From Heligmosomoides polygyrus polygyrus (taxonomy: Eukaryota > Nematoda > Chromadorea > Rhabditida > Heligmosomidae), in the NCBI GenBank assembly GCA_947396885.1, contig OX377202.1, forward strand, positions 74,310,643 through 74,374,642: a DNA stretch of 64,000 nucleotides, in the 5' to 3' direction. The notes under the pieces were generated by a model that saw only the letters and a program-made list of their open reading frames with translations, was not told where the DNA came from and did not search any database. Positions within the stretch are counted from its first letter, which is position 1. Every line of letters starts with the position of its first letter. Position numbers and translations under genes: made by a program. Of the stretch, positions 24,114 through 37,300 are shown piece by piece.

Positions 24114-24392
24114 TCAATTGCGCCTCTCGAAGACGACGGAATGCCGAGACACCAGGCCCTGTTTTTCAAGAGCGTCCCCATAAAACCTCGTGTGGCACAA
24201 TGCCGAGCAAGCATTGAGCATGTCTTTCAACCACTGGCGCAGAACAAGACCCACATATTCTATTCTTTCTGGATGTCGCGGAAGCACTTCCAATGAGTAT
24301 TTGCCCATAACAACGGCTTTATACGTCCAGGCGATGTCGGTGACGAATCCTGTGACCCAATTCTTCGACTGCGTTACTGTATAGCCTCTCAT
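24114..24392 (-). CDS. Candidate exon of an unidentified protein
   Basis: A 92-codon open stretch begins with an ATG (24392) directly preceded by an acceptor-like TATTTGGATAG and ends at TGA (24114). The translation has balanced, protein-like composition with Trp, Tyr and hydrophobic spacing (for example SKNWVTGFVTDIAWTYKAVV and LPRHPERIEYVGLVLRQWL). That is unlike the biased shadow frames nearby. I do not recognise a family and could not find a partner exon. It could be the last exon of a host gene or part of an unfamiliar transposon. Confidence 0.35.
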   Translation of the reverse strand: MRGYTVTQSKNWVTGFVTDIAWTYKAVVMGKYSLEVLPRHPERIEYVGLVLRQWLKDMLNACSALCHTRFYGDALEKQGLVSRHSVVFERRN

Positions 24393-25332
24393 CTATCCAA
24401 ATAACTGACTGAGCGGTCAAACATTTTTACTGACTGAGGGGCAATTAACAAGCATAACGGATGTGAACGCTAAAAACAAAAGAAACAGAATCGAAACGCG
24501 AAATGTTGCTGCGATAGTGCACGTATCCGAGTACAACACGCATTCCTCTGGCACACCCTAGCCATCCATGGCTTTCAGTGGCAAGTCTGGCAGTAATCTA
24601 CTGAGTGGAGGCTAAACAAGTGCATAATTTGTTCGCTACATGCTGTTTGGACAGTGTTAATCAATTCCTATTAGCACTTCGCCACGCATTCCATATGCAT
24701 ACTTCTGAGGGATCTCGCACCTTGAAGTCAGGCATTATTCTAACCCATCAAGACATTTCTGATGCTAACTCTAGTGAGACGAAAGGCTTGATTTGTCTGG
24801 ACGTGACCCGAAGCGAGAGCCTCGATTCGTGGTGACCACAACAGGAAACACCTCCACCACAGTGGTCGAACTATCGCTGAATGTTTAGCCCTTGAGAACT
24901 GTTGTAGAATACATCGTCATCGCCGCTTGGGGAAGGGACAGATCACGGTCAGCCACCAGCCGACGCGGCATGGGTCTGGACGAATAGTCCCGAATGTCCG
25001 CCGTGAATCAGCGAGCGGGTTTATGCACTCCAAGAGCCTTCGGAATATCCTGAGAATCTGGCTGTTTTTGACCTCTCCCACTCTCGCCTTCGCTTTCTTC
25101 CTTCCGACGATCTCTGTCCGTACAAACTCTGTACAACTTGGACGATGTCACGACACTGGCGATAAGCTGCTGCTAGAGTCTACTAGACAGCGTGTTCAGC
25201 AGTGGCACCAGATTCCATGGGCTGGACGTGGGCTTCTCGTTTTCGACTCGATTCCGCGCCATCAGTCGCCGACGGGCGTCCGCCCCTTAGCCGAACCGGG
25301 TGCGAAACACTTGCACGGCACCATCCCACTCG
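24393..25332. other. No gene recognised; upstream of DB-module gene
   Basis: Intergenic sequence ahead of the first coding exon at 25333. No promoter element could be called with confidence. Confidence 0.35.
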
Positions 25333-28300
25333 ATGCAACTCGCCATGCACCTCCCGCTGCTTACAGGTACGTCCTCCTACTCCCTACTCTTACCTTCGCT
25401 CTGAAATCCGAGAGCTAGTTTGTTCCTTCTGAGGTCTAGGCTCCGATCTTTGCTTGCTCTGAACAGGTTTTCGTCTAAGAACTGAAAGGGCTACGAAAAT
25501 CAAAAATGGCCACTAAGTGTTTGAACCTGAACTTGTTGACGGAGCAACCAGCAGAGCGAAGAGAAGAAGCGAGCTCCTGCATCGACATTCCTTCGAGTCA
25601 CCTGGAGTAATGGGTGTGACACGAGGACGTCCGTGTGAATGCGCATTGTCCAGACTGTTTTCCACGGATGTGTTGTTCTTTCGCCGAACAAAGCTCGTCA
25701 TCCACGAACGATACACGTTTCCTGCCCCCCCCCCCCTAGTTACTTGCTCCACGAAACTTGTTCGCTTCCGCGATGCGGAGTATAATAGGAGCCGCATGAC
25801 CGTTTCATTACGTGCCGCGCCCACTTGATCTCTTAAATAATATCACACCAGAAAATCGGAAGTGATGAGCGGGAGAAGAATTAGCCTGTGCCAAGCTTTT
25901 TGCTTCAGTGGTGATCGCAGTGGTCAACGGACAGTACTACCAGCAAACAAATCAACAGTACTATCGGCCGCAACAGGCCGCTGTTCCGACCTACACCGAC
26001 GGATGGCAGCGATGGAGCCAACCTCAGCAACCGCAGCAGTTCTTCCTGCAACAGCCGAATCAGGTACAGAGTATACGAATAGGTGCATAGACACCCATTC
26101 TTCCGTGCGATCGTTCATTCTGAGCAGGCTCTCCATCATTTTAACGCTCTCTATCTCTAGCTTAAGGTGTCTCGAACCAGCGGTTTATCGCTATACTTTA
26201 GACAATCATTCATGATCTATTACCTAAATATCGTTCAATTCCGACTTTATGTTGCCAACTTTCAACACATTTACCTCCATGATTCGAAAATCGGCATCTT
26301 CTACTATGACAGAAAGTGTTCTAAACTCTTAAACTCTCCGCTTTTTGCTCCATCTTTTGTATTTCATATGAGTTTAGAACTAGACATTCTTCTTCACGTA
26401 AGAGAATAAAACCTCCTATAAAGTCGCGGAGTACAAGACTCAAACGGTGGTAACATCAAAGGAACTACACCGAAGAGAATTTTCGGTGCCACCTAAAATA
26501 GACCGAATACCTATTTAAATCCCCTCCGCGACATCAAATAAAGGTATAATGCGTCCTAGAAGGGCTGAATAACGCCGTCTTGATCATTCTTTATTGGGTT
26601 GGAATTTGCTATCAGGCCGTGATGGAAAACGATTAGGAAACGATTTGAACTCGGGATACGGAGATTGAAATGACATAATGCTCAGAGAACTGCAGCGCAG
26701 AATAAATTGCAGCACAGAGCAGCAAGTTGAAACGAAGCGCTCGCTGCTTTCTTTTTAAAGCAAAAATCACTGTTCAGCTTACATGGTCGTGAGGAGAAAA
26801 GAACTCAGGACGAAGGGGCTTGTATGCCTAACGTGCTATACAGTTTTTGTCCATTTTGTCATGCGCTTTTGTTTAACTACGATTTTTAGCATTTTGACAA
26901 ACCATTTCCATGTTCTGACATCAAAAAAGGTCTTCGCTTAACCTAGTAAAGCTCCTATAATAAGGCGAATTATATTTATACTGTCCTTTTTTAAGTGGTC
27001 AAATAATAATTTTCGTTTTCGCAACGCCTACTAATGAGGATTCCTGAGAGAATCTACTTCTGGCACTTTAGAAAAGATTTCGAATGAGTAATTGCTTTCC
27101 AATGTTATTCGCGGCCAACCAAAAGCAATTCAATGTCTTCTACTTTCAACTTCTTGTATCTTTTTATTGAACATATGCTGATCCTGGGAAGATGAGAGTC
27201 TTCGTTGACATGCGTTCAAAACGTACACATAGTCGATTCGCAGCGCACGCGAAAACCCACTTCACTAGCAGGGTTGGTCTTACTGATTTCCAGAACTTTC
27301 GATGCTTCCCGTTTTATTTTAAAAGACGCGTTTCACCAGAAGCGATCATGAATATGTAGTGCTCTAATACTCCCGCCATTTGCGCCAGATTGTAGGTAAT
27401 TTTACGGAAGTGCTCGCTATGTCACGCATTATCTTCCTACCCGCGATCGTCACTTTCCTTTGAATGAATAAGCTGAGCGCCGCAGGTCAGGCTTTTTGCG
27501 CAGAAGAATCGCGGTGAGAGCGGAGAGCATTTTGTGCCAAGACATGCTCGGTCTCCGCTGATCCTGTTCATTTTGGCGTCTGCCCTTCTTCAAATGCTAA
27601 TGCAGGTGGGTTAAGTGAAAGTTCGGATGCGCTGCTTTTTGACTCAGCGAAGGAATAACTGGCACGGATGCAGGGTGCTCCATTGTGACGTTTGTTATGT
27701 CTAATTCCGCGGTTAGTTATCAATTTTGTTTAAAGTAATGGAGAGAATGACAAGTGGCAAGCGTAAAGCTACTGAAGTGGCAAATGGTTACCAGCCCCGA
27801 AAACAGATTCGATGGAGCTACAACAATGTTTGTGTGAGAGGTCTTCTTATCAAACAGTAATTTCCTATTGAGACAAAAGGTGTTGCAAGGCGAAAAGTTC
27901 AGCAGCCCACGAATTAAACACCTTAGACTACAAAGCCCCGGATTTGATTCACCATTTATCAGTGTTGTTGCGCGAAGAAATATCCCTCTCTTTTCTCCTT
28001 TTCTTTCCCTTCATTCTTTCCTCACTTCTATGTACCTGAGCGTTTGGCCGTACACAGTCGAGCAGCAAACTCAATATGTAGTTTGTCGTCATGTACTCCT
28101 GAAGCTCAGGGAAACAACGTACCTCCTATCAAGTACCTCTCTCCCAATATAACATCTGTTCGCGGAGACCTCTTCTGATGACGTCTCTTCCTTCTTCTTT
28201 TAGGCTCTTTTGATTCCGGGTGCTTCAATTTGAGGTCCAGCTCGTTGCTCTTGCTACGCCGGCGTTGTTTCTTGAGAAAAAGAGAACGTGATAACAGTTT

Positions 28301-31300
28301 TATCGAGATTCTGATCTCAGCAGCGTCAGCTGATAGTGGCAACAAGATCAGCCGAAATTTTTTTAATTTCACAAAGCGGCAGCACCTAATCCCAAAGAAG
28401 ACAAAGTAAGATCTAAACGCTGTCCTATATAGCTTGTCCGCAGAGCCCTGGAGCCGGTCGTGGAGTCCAATGGGCTCATAAAGAGTCATACAGGAGATGT
28501 CAAAAATGAGAGGATGTAGAAGCAGTCACGAATATGTACAGGCCTGTGCTGACCGATCTACTTTTTCCCCAATTTCAGTTTTCGATGTTTCAACCGAGTG
28601 CTGGCTTCAACTATGCTCCACAGCAACAGATGCAGCAACCGCCACAGTTCCGGTTACAGCAATTCCCTCCTCAGCAGTACCAGCCTGCAGCGGCACCACC
28701 TCCACAGCAGTTTCCCGTTGGAAACTCCATCAATACTCCCCAGTTCCAGCCAGCTGCCCAGCAGGTACACCAGGTAAGACAAGCACGACATTCGCGGAAA
28801 TCGTCGGAGCTATGCAGTGAATGTTTGAGGTCCAACAATTCGCTCCTCAGCCGTACCAACAGCAACAACAACAGCAACAGTATCAGCAGCAGTTTGGGAC
28901 TCCTCCTCCGAGTGCGACCCCTCCCAATCCTCCTTCCGCACAAATACAGGTAACCAGGAGGAAAACGCTTAACACTTTACTTTGTAATAGCTCTGACTTC
29001 AAAGCGAATGGATCTCTATATCTGCTAGATGGATTATTTGTGCTGCTAAAAAATCAAGAATTGGATGTTGCATCTTTTATTTCCTAGGCGAATCTTCGTT
29101 ATTTTGACAGCTTGAAAATAATGTTATAGAATTATTATTTTTTGGACTCGCTGTCCCATATGTCCCGTCATTCCAAGGTAGAGAATACTCATGACTGGTT
29201 CAGTTTGAGAGTTCTCCACCTTCCTTTTACGCGAGAAGTAAATTGCCTTCCTTTACTCATAACACTGATTCAGATATTACTAGCTGGGAGTTTCGTTCAC
29301 ACATCTCTGAACCTTAGGATTTATCTTTAGACCTTTATTGATCAGTAATGTGGCGATGGTTTCAGCAGGTGCAGGTGGAACCGACCAGCGGTGACGTGCC
29401 GAAGATCTACGAGCAACAGTTCAGGGTAAGCGTGTCATATCTTCGCCCAAGGTGCGCATTATTAGAGGTGGTTGCGTTAGGAGGGTCTTTGAGGAACGAG
29501 GGTGAATAGGTACTAGAGCTACTGAGAGAGGATGAGGAACGGCACTCCAAGACAAGTCGTCATTTGAACCTGTTGAAGATTATTTGGGACTCCGGGCGTT
29601 TCGGTCAGATGTACTGGGGTCGGATTCATCAACGACTTACAGCATTTAACAGAGAAAATACAGTCGAAATTCCTGATCCCCGGCTTATCAAGCGATATGG
29701 CGAACAGTTTCACTACATCAACAAGCGATATCGTGGAAATTTTCACCATAACGCTTGTTGATAAACTGCGCTATCAGGGATTTCGGCTGTATTTTCTTCA
29801 TTAAATTGCTGTGAGTCGTTGATGAATCCGGCCCCTAGATGAGCGCAGCACTTGACTGAATCCGCCAAAAGAACACTGAGAAGGGGAACCTGACAGCACA
29901 TGGAATCCAAAGTCATAAACGAAGGATGTGACGCTCCTTGCCTTCCTCGAGCGAAGAAGAACCTAAGTTAGTCCGCGTCTAACTGATGCGAATAAGAATG
30001 CTGTCAAAGGAACGAGAGGTGAGGCGACACTCACCTGCACACAAACACTTGGTGCAATAACGTGGTAGTCTGCCCCGGATACTTAACACTTTGAAACAGA
30101 TGGAGGTGGTCCGCTCTGTCGTAGAATGAAGAAGAAAGGCAAAGGTGTTAGTCCATCATTGGACGGCAACGTTGTCTAGATGGAACGGAAGAAGTGTGCA
30201 GACGCGTGGCTGAGCCAGCTTTTGTCAAACTGCCGTTATGTTGGCAGGGAATAGCTGTACTGCATCCAGTTGCTGTGAGCCATATACGTGTCGCCTCTGA
30301 GCACGACCATTCTTGCTCAGGTATCTGGGAGATTGGTGTGCTACGAGCAATAACTCTCATAAATGAAAGAGCAGCGAACTGTTTTTGTTTAATTTCTAAG
30401 GAAGAAGGAAGCCGTCGAACAATGTGAAATGGAGAAGGCATTATTTTTGCAGAAGTTCTTTGGTTGTTCATCAAACACCAGGGGTTTTCTAAAATCATAA
30501 ATTAAGTTTTTCCAAAAGTCTTTCAGGGTGATTTGTTTTAAAAGCATTGAAGTAGACTCTTGAAGTGGATTGTACAACATATAACCTTGACCAGAATACC
30601 TTAACCTTTTGGCAGCCGAATGCACGGGGCTCATGCCTTCAACATTGACTCCGAGGTATATTCCTTGAGCGCTGAGTTTCTATTAATTACGCGCGGGCAG
30701 TACCAGAACAGTGCTTTCACTATTCTTTGTTGATTTTTCGAATATGAAGAGTTAATGGCTCTATAGCCGCCTCCAGCCGCTTCCAAGACTATAATGACAG
30801 AGAAGCACTCACCTCCTTTGTTTCTAAACCTCTTGAGTATAGAGCTTTTGTCAACCTTCAGATGTACAAACCTTCGAGTCTGTCTGCTCCGTGAGTTAGT
30901 ATGGAGGTCACTATTGTGGGAGCCAGGAACTGTCATTGTAACCAAATCATTCCCTCTGCAATAATGGGTAGTCAGTGATTGCCCACTTTTAACAAATTTT
31001 CGCACCTCTTCTTTCTTCTTTTTATTATATTTCTTGACTGAAGCAAGAATCAGCTGTAAGCATTTTATTATCATCCTCAATATCAACCCATCTCCCAAAG
31101 TGTCCTCACGCTATTCTTCCAGGGTGAGGGACGCTGCAATGATGAAAAGGGAAGACTACTTTGAATTTGGAGTTTTGAGGTCAACGCAGGCCTTGCAAGA
31201 CTTCTTGACCAGGTACTTCTCAAGGCCTGGAGTAGGCGGCGCTCAGACAGAGCGAAATCCCACCTAAGAGGGAGGGGATTAAACATCTGTTGATTAAACA

Positions 31301-34300
31301 CTACGCTTTCTAGAATTCATCGCAGGTAGTTGGCTTTCTGAGTTTGCCTTGTCCCGAAGAAGGATAAAAAAGGTTTTGTACGTATTTTCGTAATCGGAAA
31401 GCTTGACATTGACGTTTTGATTCCGCTCGAGCGGTAACAGTCAGAGCGGAGCAGATTGCCAGCCTTCCAGCGTTTGCTCACTGAAGTGAATTTGATGAAT
31501 GATTTCGGGGAGGGTCTTCTATCAGTTTTTCCAGCTACAGTGTGCTTCATTTTATTAATATATATAATATTAATAATATATAATATTTATAATAATTAGT
31601 TTAATTATATTATTAATTTCTAATTATAATAGTTATTTTAATTATAACTAATTATTTTATGAATTCTCCATTTCTCCACAGGTGATCCTTGTGTAAAACG
31701 AAAATGGAGCGACTCTCTGACTTCCCATACGCGGCTTTCGCTGACAGCGATAATTCTTTCTAGGCGAAAGTGACAAGAAAGAAGATGGTAGCGAACTAGC
31801 GCTGGCTTCGTGACCAGTTTTCCAACCTTTTTTCCTAATCCAACCGACATACTTCAATGTATCACCCCTAAGGGCGGATACGCTCCCAACAGAATCCACA
31901 GGAACGAAGTAAGTAGTGCGGTCTATGTAGTCCTTGAATACTTATAGTCCATGTCCTTTTTTCAGTTGCACAAAATGCTCCCACCTTCTAGGTGAATGGA
32001 TGACGATGGCCTTCGGATATCGGAAAACCGAAAAGTAATTTAGTTTACGAGCAAGAGATGATTCATATTTGATTCTGTCCTTTGCTTTAATATTTTTATC
32101 TGTTTATTTATTTTCTGAATTTACATATGAACTTTGCAGCAAAAGAGCCGTAAATGTTGCAAGCTAAATTAGTTAACAAAGAGAATGAGCTCGAAGAAAA
32201 TGAGGAACACAGGGTGAAAATGGAGAGCAGAGGAAAATGTGAATGACTGCTATTCTAAGAATCGCGCAAGTGCGTGACATCCCTCAATTACCTGGGTTTG
32301 GGAAGGCTGAACAGGTGAAAAAGAAATATGCTGTAGGGCAAGTTGCTATTAACGTAGACGTGATGGTATCAATGTGAGGTGGACCTTCTTAACGCTAAGG
32401 ACTTAAGAGTTGGAACGTCGGCAAAACTCCTTCAAAATCCCACCTGTTCCAGAGCCAACCGAACCAGATCTACACTCAGCAGCAGGAGCGGCATCTTCAG
32501 ATCCAACAGCGGGTGAGTGTCCTTTCGTGGTGAGCACCGAGTTGACAGCGACACACGGCGCGCCATGCATAGATCCGCGTTCCTCCTCCTCCGCAGAGGT
32601 TCATTCCTCACCTCGCCGATATCTACGGCCAACCGATGCCGGATCGACCTTATTCGCCGCCAAAGTCGGCCATCGCTGACAAGACTGAGGTAGTCCAATT
32701 CGCTCCAGGATCTTGCTCGCTTTTTGCTGTTGAAACACGTGCTCGCTAACACCGGGGCGATTTGCGGAGCCAGAGCAGCTCTTCGCAGTTTATTTTTCCT
32801 GGCGCGGGCGAGTTTAGTTGAGCGCATTCCTAAAGATAGGACCGATATCACGGGCGCCGTAACGCCAACATCTCTGCTGAGCGTCTGAAAAGAGAATCGA
32901 ATGTGTGCGTAGTATATCAGACGGTGCTACGGAGACCCTCCCTTTGCTCCCCATGCTAAACTAATGAACAATGGTGCTAAAACAAGGCGCTGAAAGAATA
33001 CAGAAAGGGATGGGGCACTAGAACGCTTTCAATGGTCAATGCTCCCTGCACCTACCTTTTTTCCTCATCCTTAGTTCAGTGTTATCCTCGGGGTTGGTAA
33101 CCGTATTCTGGCGGATAAGAGTGATGGGGTGTAGCTTTGTTCTCTCTTATCAGCTGCAGTGTTCGTTAGTGCAAAGTTCGTCAATAAAAACTGTGTGCAT
33201 GAGCTGCTGAAGCAGAAACCACGCAGAGAAGCAATTACTCAGCAATAAGATTTGGATTGCCGGGAGTAGTTCGTTAGTTTCCCGTGAGTCTAGTTTCGTG
33301 AGTCCAGCTAGATCTATCATAGCTAACTAAATTCGAAATTGACCTAACTAAACCATAATAGAAGCAATGTACAAATTTCAAGTTTTTTTACTACTCAATC
33401 CTGCAATGTGTACATCAACATGAGATGCGCGTTTGTCGCGAATGTGGGCAGCATTAGGAAGCGGGGCGTGCCAGTCAGTTATAACCTGTTGGAGCTCTAA
33501 CTAATCACATGCAAGCCAATCAGAATACCTACTATACACTTTCGCTCTGAAAGACGCTCCCATGCGGCCTGATGTACTGGCCCGTTCCCACGTCCTTATG
33601 CTGCGCTCCCGCCTTCGACTTTATGTTTATTACGCTTGCATAATGGAATCGTTGGAAAGGTCAACACACTGAGGAATGAGAGAAGAAGCACGAAGACACG
33701 GCTCCAAAATATGTAGATATGCTCACGCCCCCTCCACAGTGCCTGGAGAGGTCATCTAACCCTAGTTTCTCAGCCCCTATTGCATTAGCTAGTGTGCGGC
33801 TCTTCAAGCTTCCATGCGAGCGAATCACTGCCAGTTGGATGTTCCTGTGAAATCCGTCCTATTGTCTCGCACGACTTTCTCTACACATATAGTATACACA
33901 ATGACGATTACTTAGCGCTTTAGTTCTCGAAATCCGTCCATCTTTGTTCTTCATCGTCACCTTGCTAGCCCAAGAAAATAAGAATGTTTTCCTATGTTAG
34001 AAGTTGAGAATCTATTCGCACTCGCACAGTATACCACGACGCCATTTGAATAATAGTTGAAGGTGCAACATTTTTTAAGGATTTAGAGGCAAATAATGCT
34101 TCATACTTTTAATTAAGCGTACTGCTTAGATATACCAGCTGTCCAATAATTCTTGTCCGAAAATTTCACCATTTTTAATTTTTTCAACTTTATTGAAAAA
34201 CAAGTCTAATCAACTATATAATCACCACAGTTATCCACAACAGTGGCCCATCGATTGGGCAGGTCGCCGATGCCCTTCGCCCAGAACTCCGGGGGCTGCG

Positions 34301-37300
34301 ACTCGAAGAAGTCCGCGATGTCGGATTTGAGGTTGTCGTAGTTGGTGAATTTTCTTCCGGCCAAATGGTGCTTCAGCAGGCGAAAAAGTGGTATTCGGAG
34401 GGGCGAGGTCCGGGGAATACGGCGGATGGGCAACCGTCTCCCAGCCGAGCGTCGCCAACTTCTGCTGAGTCCCCTTCGGAGGAGGGACTGGCAGATGGCC
34501 ACGCGGCTCTGCTTGTAGGCGTCCGTCAGACGGTGGGGATCCGACGGGCCAGAACTTTGTGGTAAGTTGGGTCGATTGTGGATGGTGGACTTGCTGCAGC
34601 CGAGCGTCGTCGCCAGTTCACGGGTGGTGACTTCGGGCTTCTGCTTGATACAGCGACGGACTTCGTCATCATCCACCGTAGAAGGCCTCCCGCTGTGCTC
34701 CCTCTCCTCGAGGCTCGTGTCGCCGCTCTCGAAACGATTGAACCAGCCCCTGACTGTGCGTCGGAGGGGGCGAGGTCCGGGGAATACGGCGGATGGGCAA
34801 CCGTCTCCCAGCCGAGCGTCGCCAACTTCTGCTGGGTCTCCTTCGCCACGTGGGGCGCGCGTTGTCGTGCAGCAGGTGGACCGAGGCCCGTCGGGGACGC
34901 TTTTCTCGGATGGCGGCAGCTAGTTTCTCGAGCTGATCGGTGTAGATGGAGGCGGTGACCGTCCTGCCTTGCGGGAGCAGCTCGAAGTACAGCATGGCCT
35001 TGGCGTCCCACCAGCAGCAGAGCATGATCTGCAGCGGGTGTTCCCTGTCCTCGAGGCTCGTGTCGCCGCTCTCGAAACGACTGAACCAGCGCCTGACTGT
35101 GCATTGCGACACTGCATCCTCCTTGCACGCTCTGCAGATGTTGGCGACCGCGGTGCGGTGTCGTTGCCCAGCAGAGACTCGTAGTGCACGAACGTACGAA
35201 TTCGACCTTGGTCCATTTTAGCTCGTACTGGTAGCTAGACGCGGCGACTGCGCCTTATATACCCCTAGCGTGGAACTCTGAAGGACCTTCTAGAAGGTTT
35301 TTACACTTGCCTGACATTATAACACTTCTAAGGAAAATTATAGAATTTTGAAAATTTTCGGACAGGAATTATTGGACAGCCTGGTTCATCTTGACAATTT
35401 TACACAACAGTAATACACGTCTTCATCTGCTCGGCTTCACTGAACCTTCACGTTTCGTAGTTGTTATGATTACCTACGATACTTATACCGAAGTTATATG
35501 GAAATTAAAAATGGTAATCGAGGTGTGAGTCTAAACAAGCACACGAGCTACTTTAAGGGACGAAAATATAGCAACTACGGCTTTGAAGATATCGATGGCG
35601 CCAAGGGTTCCTTTTTTATTTTGCTGATCTGTTCTGCTTAGGAAGCCAGTCCCATGCGCACATCTTCCCACATCTACAAAAGATAGCGGTGTTGTGAGTC
35701 GAAATGAGAAAGAGGCGGACGGGAAATGTTAAGATTCTGTGCGATCACAGAATGATTGAAAAAGCACACATCAAGGAAAGGGGGAACAAACTGTGCATGC
35801 TCACACATCCCTCATCGGCCTTGTTGGTCAGCTTCTCGGTCTTATACTCACTCCAGTTTTGTTCTTCTTGTGTGGTAGACCTTGTTCGCCGGGAAGAACT
35901 GTGCTAAAGACTAAATTGCAGTCTCTGCCGGACGGAGCATATGGTGCCGAAGAGAAGCTGACAGACGGTGCTCATCCAAGCTACATCGAGAACACTGCGA
36001 AGACAACTCCGGCCGAGCAGGTGCGACTCAAACACCTACGTCCTGTTACGTCCCCTCGACTCCTCCGATTTTCAGTTCAGACGCGTACTTCAACCACAAG
36101 TGGTGATCAGCCGACCCCAGTCATTCGTCCAAAGTCCAAATCCTCCATTTAAGGTAAGCATGGGATTTGAACCTGATAAAATCATAGTTACTCACGAGTG
36201 AGAATGGACACGAATACAACTAGCAGCTCATTTTCCCCACCTGCGCAATTCTTTTGAACACTTGTTCTGTTTGCAAAACATTACAGGCCAACGAAGTTGC
36301 TGGTTCTATTCGGCGACCAGCTCCAAGGCCTAGACTACCCGTCCAGAATCGAGTGAGGTGAGTCAGTTAATCTAGTTGCACCGTGGAGCACTAGAACAAT
36401 ATTCGAGGAGTTTCGAGTTTCGAGGAGAAATCCGTGCGTCAACCTCAAACATTCACTCCTTTGGGTATCCTGCAAGGATCTAGGTGTTCATATCTCCTTA
36501 ATTTCACGCTTACTATGAAGAGCACTTGAACCGCTGCGCGAATCCGAAACGAATTCCCCGTTGACGTAAAAACTCTGCCGAACCGCGGTCACTGCCGGAA
36601 AAGTATTACTTTTCATCATTGTGTCTGCTAAGGCTCCAAACTAATCACTCCATTAGAACAAAAACAGAAGGTCCCATGTGATGCATTAGCCATTCTCTCG
36701 TTTGCTTTGCCCTACGTATGGCAATTCGACAAATGGATGTGACTCGCTGAATGAAAGGCTTCTTTACTGTAGCTGTTGGACCAAACCACTAGGTGATAAC
36801 AAAATTCTCCGCATTTTTTCAATTCAAAATGGGAACGAAGCTGAAGCACTTATATGTATTAGCGGAAAAGTCTAGAATTCATCTTTTCCCTATCTTCTAA
36901 ATGGATTCAGGAATAAAACACTTCAAGCGAGCGGGATCGAGGAGCGCCTGGTTCCAGTGCTTCGCTGATGAGATTCATCTCCTTCCCTTTGAGATATCTC
37001 TTTGTTTAGAGTCTTCACAAGTACTCGCTCTCCTCCGGAAACGCAACCCGCTATAGTCAACGTTGTCCCGCAAGTGGCTACCAGTTCGAAGAACAAGGTA
37101 TCTGAAACTGATAAGATTAGTGGGTGACAACAGGGTATAGCTTCAGGCGGCAAACCAAGTTTTTCTGAGCTGCTGCAAATCCGTGAACGTGGACAAGCCT
37201 TGTGAGCGAATTTGCAACTTCGACGTACTCAACAAGAAGACGGTGGGTGGCCAACCAAAGCGAAGGCGGTTGCATCTACGTGCTATTGTTACTTCAAGGA

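Noticed and set aside
28671..28943. Leu-rich minus-strand frame
   Set aside because: It is antisense to the CAG-rich exons 3 and 4 of the DB-module gene; the Leu run is the complement of Gln codons.
30631..31098. Minus-strand frame of about 155 codons
   Set aside because: AT-rich composition, Lys/Arg/Ser runs, no domain, and it lies within intron 5 of the opposite-strand gene.
32432..32851. Minus-strand frame of about 139 codons
   Set aside because: It lies opposite exons 6 and 7 of the DB-module gene and has no domain.
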